Below are positions 60,901-64,000 of a stretch of 64,000 bases of DNA, one piece after another. The notes beneath the pieces were generated by a model. The model was not told where the DNA came from. It did not search any database and saw only the letters and a program-made list of their open reading frames with translations. Each line of letters opens with the position of its first letter. Position 1 is the first letter of the stretch. This DNA is from Flavobacterium sp. AG291 (GTDB lineage: Bacteria > Bacteroidota > Bacteroidia > Flavobacteriales > Flavobacteriaceae). The DNA is taken from assembly GCF_003350375.1 (NCBI RefSeq), contig NZ_QQAR01000016.1, positions 1 through 64,000 of the forward strand, read 5' to 3'. The position numbers and the translations under genes are program-made.

Positions 60901-62732
60901 CCACCTGCTTTAACATCAAAAGATACACTGATTTGACCTGTACCTGCAGGAATAGTAATATCTCTAAATGCATGTACAACAGACGCTGTAGTTATGGTGT
61001 AAGCATTAGTAATACCATTGTCGTTACTTATATATAAAGAGTTTGTAGGGCTATTGAAAGTAGCTCCTCCTACATACCATTTATTTGCCTGTGTACCATT
61101 GTTGATCGAGAATCCATGAGCCGCCGGCCCATCAAAATTCTGATTGTACTCTAGGGCTACCGGAACCTGAGTAGTTGAAAAAGCAAAAGGTCCGGTCCAG
61201 ATACTATAAGTTCCGTTTCCACAATCTGCTCTTACATAGTATTCATAGTTCGTGGCTTCAGTGAAGTTTTGGATGTTGCTGCTCCCTATAGTTGAAGAAA
61301 CAGGAAGGTTAGTATTTTGCGTTACAGTTTGCCCTGCTCCGGTTGGTAATCCGCTGCCTGGTGTTTGCACTACAATTTGCCATGAAGTAGCTGTGCCTGC
61401 AGCCCATGAAAGTTGAGCTGATGTTGGTGTCTGCCCACTTGCCGTAAGACCTGTAGGAGCGGCACAGTTTACCTGTTGTAATATTAATGTATAAGGAGTA
61501 GTTTGTGGGGTTCCGTTTGTACTTACCACTATGTAGTATGTAGTATTAGCAGTAACTGCAAATGTAGGTATCACACCGGCAGCAGTAGCCGAAGCTGTTA
61601 CACCGGCAAGACAGCTAACACCTATTGAAGTACAGTTTGCATAAACAAACAATCCTGCATTTCCGCCTGTACCCGATAGGCTTATATAAATGTTTCCACT
61701 GGTAGTAGGTGTATATGAATATATTACATCATTACCGGCAAGGTAGTTCCCTGTAGCATTACACCCTGTACCAGGAATACCTTCATAGGTATCGGCAAAG
61801 TTTACAGTGTTATTGGTTGTAGTGTATGGTAATGTACTTGGAATTACCAATGGATTGCTACAAATTGCACCTGTAGCGGCTGTGTTGTAAAAGAAAGGAC
61901 CTATCCAGTCGCTTTGCCCTCCATCACTACATATTGAGCGTATATAAAATTTGTAAGGTGTGTTTTCTGTAAGTCCACCCTGTGCATACGGCGGTAATCC
62001 GTTATAAGTAATACCAGTACCTGTAGGAGCATTAGCGGCAGGAAGATTTTCAATTTCAAATGTCGTTACACCATTAGGACTTACCCAGTTTAAGTTAGCA
62101 CCTGAAGTGGTTACGTTACTTACTGATTGTGTTGATGGCAGGCTACATTGAGAGACCACTCTTACATTATCAATCAGCCAACGGTCCATGTTATCACCCT
62201 GCATAATAAAGGCGATACGGATTTGTTGTCCAACATAAGTAGCAGGAACAGGGAATACCTTGTTTACATACTCCGTTTGTGTTGGATTCATAGCAAGTTC
62301 TCCCATAGGAGCTACAAGATCTACCCATGTTAAGCTTTGTACAGGTAGTGCAGGATTGTCTACTGCAATCATAATCTTGTAAGTACCTCCCTGGTCGCCC
62401 AATACTGTTAAACGAGAATAAAATTCAAGCTGACCATTGGCAGGGCCATTAAAGGCTTTTGTAATAAGCCAGTTAGAAGGTATTGGGGCAGACGGTGCTA
62501 CGTTTTCCCGGTTAAGGTAAGCAGCATGGCTCCCCAAATAAGCAGGTGTGGTAGTGTTTCCTGCTGTAGTTTGAACCCATGTGATGGTTCCTATCTCACT
62601 GTATACTGCCCAGCCGCCAGGTGGTGCTGCAGGAGTTCCTGTCCATGCGGACTCAAACTCTTCCAGGGCGAGCTGCCCATAGCTACAGAAAGATAGCAAA
62701 GACGCAATAAGCATCAAAGTAATTTTCCTCAT
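54951..62732 (-). CDS. Giant adhesin-like T9SS type B protein, paralogue C
   Basis: A 2593-residue secreted protein, first transcribed of the three. Signal peptide ~1-20 (ends CSYGQ). Residues 20-200 form the cleaved-adhesin/choice-of-anchor-J-like domain (LEEFESAWTGTPAAP, then NMDRWLIDNVRVV). Fn3, PPC-like and Fn3 domains follow. Two adhesin-like jelly-rolls start near 530 and 808 (NKWYVG, NIWVVG), each ending in WRNDxxxGAQPAGA. Four PPC-like repeats start at 1080, 1215, 1350 and 1486, joined by PPPPP linkers. A choice-of-anchor-L-like domain covers ~1627-1880. Several Ig-like units and Cys-Asp-Ser-Tyr repeats (ACDSYELPAL, VCDSYVLPAL) run to ~2360. The type B sorting tail is ~2510-2593 (GISPNGDGYNDAFDL, then NRYGQEVYTK). 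Domain order equals paralogue B throughout. Surface adhesion or matrix binding is inferred. Confidence 0.9.
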   Translation of the reverse strand: MRKITLMLIASLLSFCSYGQLALEEFESAWTGTPAAPPGGWAVYSEIGTITWVQTTAGNTTTPAYLGSHAAYLNRENVAPSAPIPSNWLITKAFNGPANGQLEFYSRLTVLGDQGGTYKIMIAVDNPALPVQSLTWVDLVAPMGELAMNPTQTEYVNKVFPVPATYVGQQIRIAFIMQGDNMDRWLIDNVRVVSQCSLPSTQSVSNVTTSGANLNWVSPNGVTTFEIENLPAANAPTGTGITYNGLPPYAQGGLTENTPYKFYIRSICSDGGQSDWIGPFFYNTAATGAICSNPLVIPSTLPYTTTNNTVNFADTYEGIPGTGCNATGNYLAGNDVIYSYTPTTSGNIYISLSGTGGNAGLFVYANCTSIGVSCLAGVTASATAAGVIPTFAVTANTTYYIVVSTNGTPQTTPYTLILQQVNCAAPTGLTASGQTPTSAQLSWAAGTATSWQIVVQTPGSGLPTGAGQTVTQNTNLPVSSTIGSSNIQNFTEATNYEYYVRADCGNGTYSIWTGPFAFSTTQVPVALEYNQNFDGPAAHGFSINNGTQANKWYVGGATFNSPTNSLYISNDNGITNAYTITTASVVHAFRDITIPAGTGQISVSFDVKAGGQNNTDYIRAWLVPVSFTPTPGTQITAANSGGVQVGGNFHLYPTWTTVNNTVNVSAITGTRRLVFEWRNDAFTGAQPAGAIDNLNIKVVTCPAPTGLTMASATQSSATYTWTAPAGTPPAGYDYYYSQNSAAGPTATTTPSGSVVGGTTTTATISPLNPSETYYMWVRSSCGTTDKSFWIGPVAVVVPQIPATLNLVQNFDSGAHNFSLSNGTQPNIWVVGSATSLSPSNSLYVTNDNGATNGYNVNLASVVHAYRDITIPATAGEISVTFDYKTVGEAGWDYIRVWMVPTTFVPTTGTQITAAAVGSGDRVQLGGNLQTTPDWTNISFDTPVATYQNQTRRLVFEWRNDGILGAQPAGAVDNINVSVVTCPKPANLTATNVTSTNATLDWTEPGSATNWEVVYMPATGAVAPTATTTGTPVTGTSELTPAVGTFMPGTQYVFYVRSICGGTDGNSKWAGPFTFALKPANDDCANATPVLTNPDLNCTNFVNGSILGATASTETTTCGGTKDDDVWFTFVATNTAHNINLNNVTGSTTDLFHVVYSGNNCGALTQLYCSDPNNSVANNLVVGQTYYIRVYSWTATAGQTSAFQVCITTPPPPPANDDCAGAVTVPVNPTLVCSDTAAGTIYSATASPEANTCGGTDDDDVWFKFVATNATHRISLLNITGGTTDLFHVLYSGTNCGALTQLYCSDPNDSWANNLTVGQTYYIRIYSWTATAGQTSAFNVCVGTPPPPPANDECAGAITAPVNPTMICEDVVDGTVQSATASPEANTCGNVNDDDDVWFEFVATGTAHIIELKNITGSTTDLYHAVYVGDVCGTLTQLYCSDPNYSLATGLTAGQTYKVRVWTNTATLNQTSAFQLCVSTPPPPPTNDECATAITVPVNQDSNCTLTATASVYGATASPEANTCGNTNDDDDVWFKFTATHTTHLISLTNIIGSTTDLYHVLYSGTNCSTLTQVYCSDANSSVASGLIVGNEYKIRVYSNATTAQTTQFDVCIRIPNTPIVVNPNLYTVDQLVNEVLINSECALVSNITSVSQSNFGGATSISYFDANGATFPFSYGVVLATSDAVLAQGPYTGTNTGGGALNWVGDADLNDIIVANNPAQVNGTQNATLLEFDFIPLTNKFTFDFLFASAEYGTFQCTFSDAFAFILTDSDGNEQNLAVLPNTNIPVSVTNIRDSQYNTGCGSQNVQYFGQMNQTDPMAAAINFQGQTKPLTAEADVIPNTSYHIKLVIADYSDSLFNSAVFLGGGTFDIGEIDMGGNLTVDNGTALCDTQSKTLDSGLVGDQYNYAWYKDGDLIPNADQPTYEVTESGTYGVEVTIDNISCSYEGIVVVEFYTPVNELTGDPVNLVQCDASGFSTFDLTPNVNALLSLPTDPANFDVSIYLTEDDANNAVNAIDPATYTAFANTTEDLQTLWTRTVYNVTTCVGIKSFDLVVQDLTPQYTIDSDFSICDGTSDTIDVVITDTDPNPVTYTWTKDGNPLPDTTPSITVTEGGAYTVVLDRTGCSTSATVNVVVTPIPVADAPANVAICGGYTLPALSPGNGYFTLANVPVNAGEIITSSQTLIVRAESGTTPNCTSENTFTITITPNPVVASPGDQIACDSYELPALVHSSNNYYTGPNGTGTMLSEGDVITSTQLIYIYEETGGTPNCFGEESFTVTITPTPVVDTPGDVSVCDSYVLPALTTGNYYTGPGGTGNPLAAGDLISSSQQIYVFAQNGNCSDEHMFTVTVTPTPVFSLGEPQSSCVASNITINVSGANFNLGDATYEWSLEGAPLTGGSSIVASGFGTYTLTVTVNNCTHSESVLVSQNTAQIDLLIVDGCEGGEFMIEVTDIDGSFNIDTATYSWTGPNGFTSAARKFAAPSSGEYFITITTPDGCIGEDSIVISDTSCDIQRGISPNGDGYNDAFDLSTLNVKKLSIYNRYGQEVYTKNDYKNEWVGQTNKGDELPTGTYFYMIERSTGESTTGWIYINRQN
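57856..59495 (-). repeat. Four ~135-codon PPC-like repeats in paralogue C
   Basis: Units start with ND-(D/E)-C-A at residues 1080, 1215, 1350 and 1486, with gaps of 135, 135 and 136 codons. The first two units are almost identical near GALTQLYCSDPN and in TYYIR(V/I)YSWTATAGQT, a sign of recent duplication or gene conversion. All are joined by TPPPPP linkers. Confidence 0.85.
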
Positions 62733-62760
62733 AGTATTTAAGTTTAGCTAAGTTAATTCT

Positions 62761-62768
62761 CAAAATTA
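62761..62768 (-). promoter_or_regulatory. Putative -7 promoter box for paralogue C
   Basis: Read on the minus strand it is TAATTTTG, matching TAnnTTTG, 29 nt before the start codon, almost the same position as the box of paralogue B. No clear -33 TTG is seen. Confidence 0.45.
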
Positions 62769-63184
62769 ACAAAAAAATAAAATAAATTCACGTAAAGTGT
62801 TAATTAGTTTTATCACTCGTTGTTAATGTTGTTTTTTTTTGAATTATGTTTATTTTTTGAGTGAAAATACTGACTTTCTATGCATGAGAATTGTTGAGTG
62901 TAAGACTTGGATTTTATTCCATTTATACTTATAAATAAAGGGTTTTTGAGTAATTTGTTAAATAATTGTGAATGAAATAAGTTTTTAAATCTAACAACTC
63001 TTAATTATATTGTTAAATTTATATTGCAGCTATTTTTTGTAAGGGTATTTTTATTTTTAAATTTTTTACTTGAATTTTTTTGAAAGATTTATTCGACAAA
63101 GAATATTTAGGATCTTCAAGAGTGTTGAAGAAGAAGTTAATTATTATTTAATCGTTCATTAACATCATCATTTTATTAAGGGGG
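62769..63184. other. Divergent AT-rich intergenic region, no gene seen
   Basis: Some 415 bp of AT-rich sequence lie between the divergent start regions of paralogue C and the cytochrome-peroxidase-like gene. I see no coding frame, tRNA or terminator. It probably holds control sites for both directions. Confidence 0.55.
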
Positions 63185-63192
63185 TAAGTTTG
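63185..63192 (+). promoter_or_regulatory. Putative -7 promoter box for peroxidase-like gene
   Basis: TAAGTTTG matches TAnnTTTG exactly, 24 nt before the ATG at 63216. A small hairpin (CGTTTT/AAAACG, 63194-63209) follows it inside the leader. Confidence 0.4.
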
Positions 63193-63215
63193 GCGTTTTA
63201 AAGAAAACGTTTAGT

Positions 63216-64000
63216 ATGTTTAGTAAACTTAAATATTATTTCATCGCGTGGATAATGGCTGGTTCGGTGGCTTTATCTTTATCATTTACCTCTGAATCAG
63301 AATATAAAGAGTATCCGTTAGCTATTGCTCAGTTTACTGCTGATTTTAAAGAAGCGGCTATGCTTTTAGATAAAACTGCTGCCGATTTTCGTGCTGGAAA
63401 AGTTAGTGTTGACTCTCTAAGAAATGCATTGGCCAGCACCCGTATCAGTTACAAGAAGATTGAATTTTATCTGGCATATAATTATCCTGAATACGTAAAT
63501 GAACATTTTAACGGAGCTCCCTTATTGCATATCGAAAAATCAGGCACCAGTCCGGTAGTATTGGCTCCGGAAGGATTGCAGGTGTTGGATGAGTTGGTTT
63601 TTTCTGATGAGGTAACAAATGAAAAAGCGCAAGTGTCGGCATTGGCTAAAAAGTTAAACAATAGTTATATTCTGCTTTTTGACAGTATGAATACCAAAAC
63701 AGCAGGTAAGGAAAATATTTTTGCACTCAGGTTGCAGTTAGTGAGATTATATGCATTGGGACTTACCGGATTTGATACGCCAGGCTCATTGAATGTTATT
63801 CCGGAAGCAAAATCTTCGCTTGAAGGCATGAAGGCCTTTGTTGCCGAAAGTTATAGTCAGGAGCAGGTTAAAGCTATACTTAATTTATTTGATGGGGCTA
63901 TAAGTTACCTTGATAAGAACGATTCTTTTGAAACGCTTGATCGTCTTGAGATTTTCAGGAAGTATATCGATCCTTTATATAGACGTTTGGGTGAAATTGA
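63216..64000 (+). CDS. Cytochrome-c peroxidase-like protein, N-terminal part (cut by window)
   Basis: An open frame from ATG 63216 with no stop before the window edge (261 codons). A hydrophobic stretch (YYFIAWIMAGSVALSLSF, about residues 7-24) acts as signal or anchor. The mature part is helical, and KKIEFYLAYNYPEYVNEHF then APEGLQVLDELVF resemble the imelysin-like N-terminal region of Bacteroidota di-haem cytochrome-c peroxidases. The haem-binding CxxCH motifs would lie further on, outside the window, so the identity is not proven. It is divergent from paralogue C. Confidence 0.6.
   Translation, partial: MFSKLKYYFIAWIMAGSVALSLSFTSESEYKEYPLAIAQFTADFKEAAMLLDKTAADFRAGKVSVDSLRNALASTRISYKKIEFYLAYNYPEYVNEHFNGAPLLHIEKSGTSPVVLAPEGLQVLDELVFSDEVTNEKAQVSALAKKLNNSYILLFDSMNTKTAGKENIFALRLQLVRLYALGLTGFDTPGSLNVIPEAKSSLEGMKAFVAESYSQEQVKAILNLFDGAISYLDKNDSFETLDRLEIFRKYIDPLYRRLGEI

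Overview
The window looks like chromosomal DNA of a member of the Flavobacteriaceae (Bacteroidota), probably Flavobacterium or a close relative. The support is low-GC sequence, the 3' end of a Flavobacterium-type 5S rRNA at the left edge, secreted proteins with type IX secretion (T9SS) type B sorting tails, a Bacteroidota TamL/TamB pair, DUF3667, DUF3810 and DUF4268 proteins, and repeated TAnnTTTG boxes (the Bacteroidota -7 promoter element) about 20-30 nt before start codons. I see no integrase, transposase, CRISPR array, tRNA or phage gene.

Layout. 1-490: end of a 5S rRNA, its terminator, then three ~136-bp degenerate copies of the 5S-tail/terminator carrying a palindrome. 1142-4402: a secreted T9SS type B protein. 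4446-38611: ordinary chromosomal genes in short operons, usually separated by strong hairpin terminators. They include a Nudix CoA pyrophosphatase, an acyltransferase, an outer-membrane barrel protein, an operon of DUF3810, ECF sigma factor, 4-TM protein and TraB/GumN protein, a [2Fe-2S] protein with PepD, an unrecognised overlapping pair of exported proteins, an M28 peptidase, a dienelactone hydrolase, a PfpI/DJ-1 protein, a type II NADH dehydrogenase, TamL-TamB, polyphosphate kinase, a K+-channel-like protein lacking the usual filter, a pseudouridine synthase and a thiolase.

38667-62732: three giant paralogous genes in tandem on the minus strand (2597, 2605 and 2593 codons). Each encodes a signal peptide, an N-terminal cleaved-adhesin/choice-of-anchor-J-like domain, fibronectin III-like and adhesin-like repeats, and a nearly identical type B sorting tail. 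Two share a choice-of-anchor-L region and four ~136-residue Cys-containing repeats. The third has four ~272-residue super-repeats and a different distal half. Each has its own terminator and a -7-like box, so they look like separately transcribed, diversifying surface proteins. A divergent gene, cut by the window edge, begins at 63216 and resembles the N-terminal part of a Bacteroidota cytochrome-c peroxidase.

The strongest candidates for something under-described are the tandem giant adhesin-like array and the 5S-tail/terminator repeat array. Weaker candidates are the overlapping lipoprotein/exported-protein pair at 13750-17044 and the filterless channel-like protein. Nothing here is clearly a new defence or biosynthetic system.
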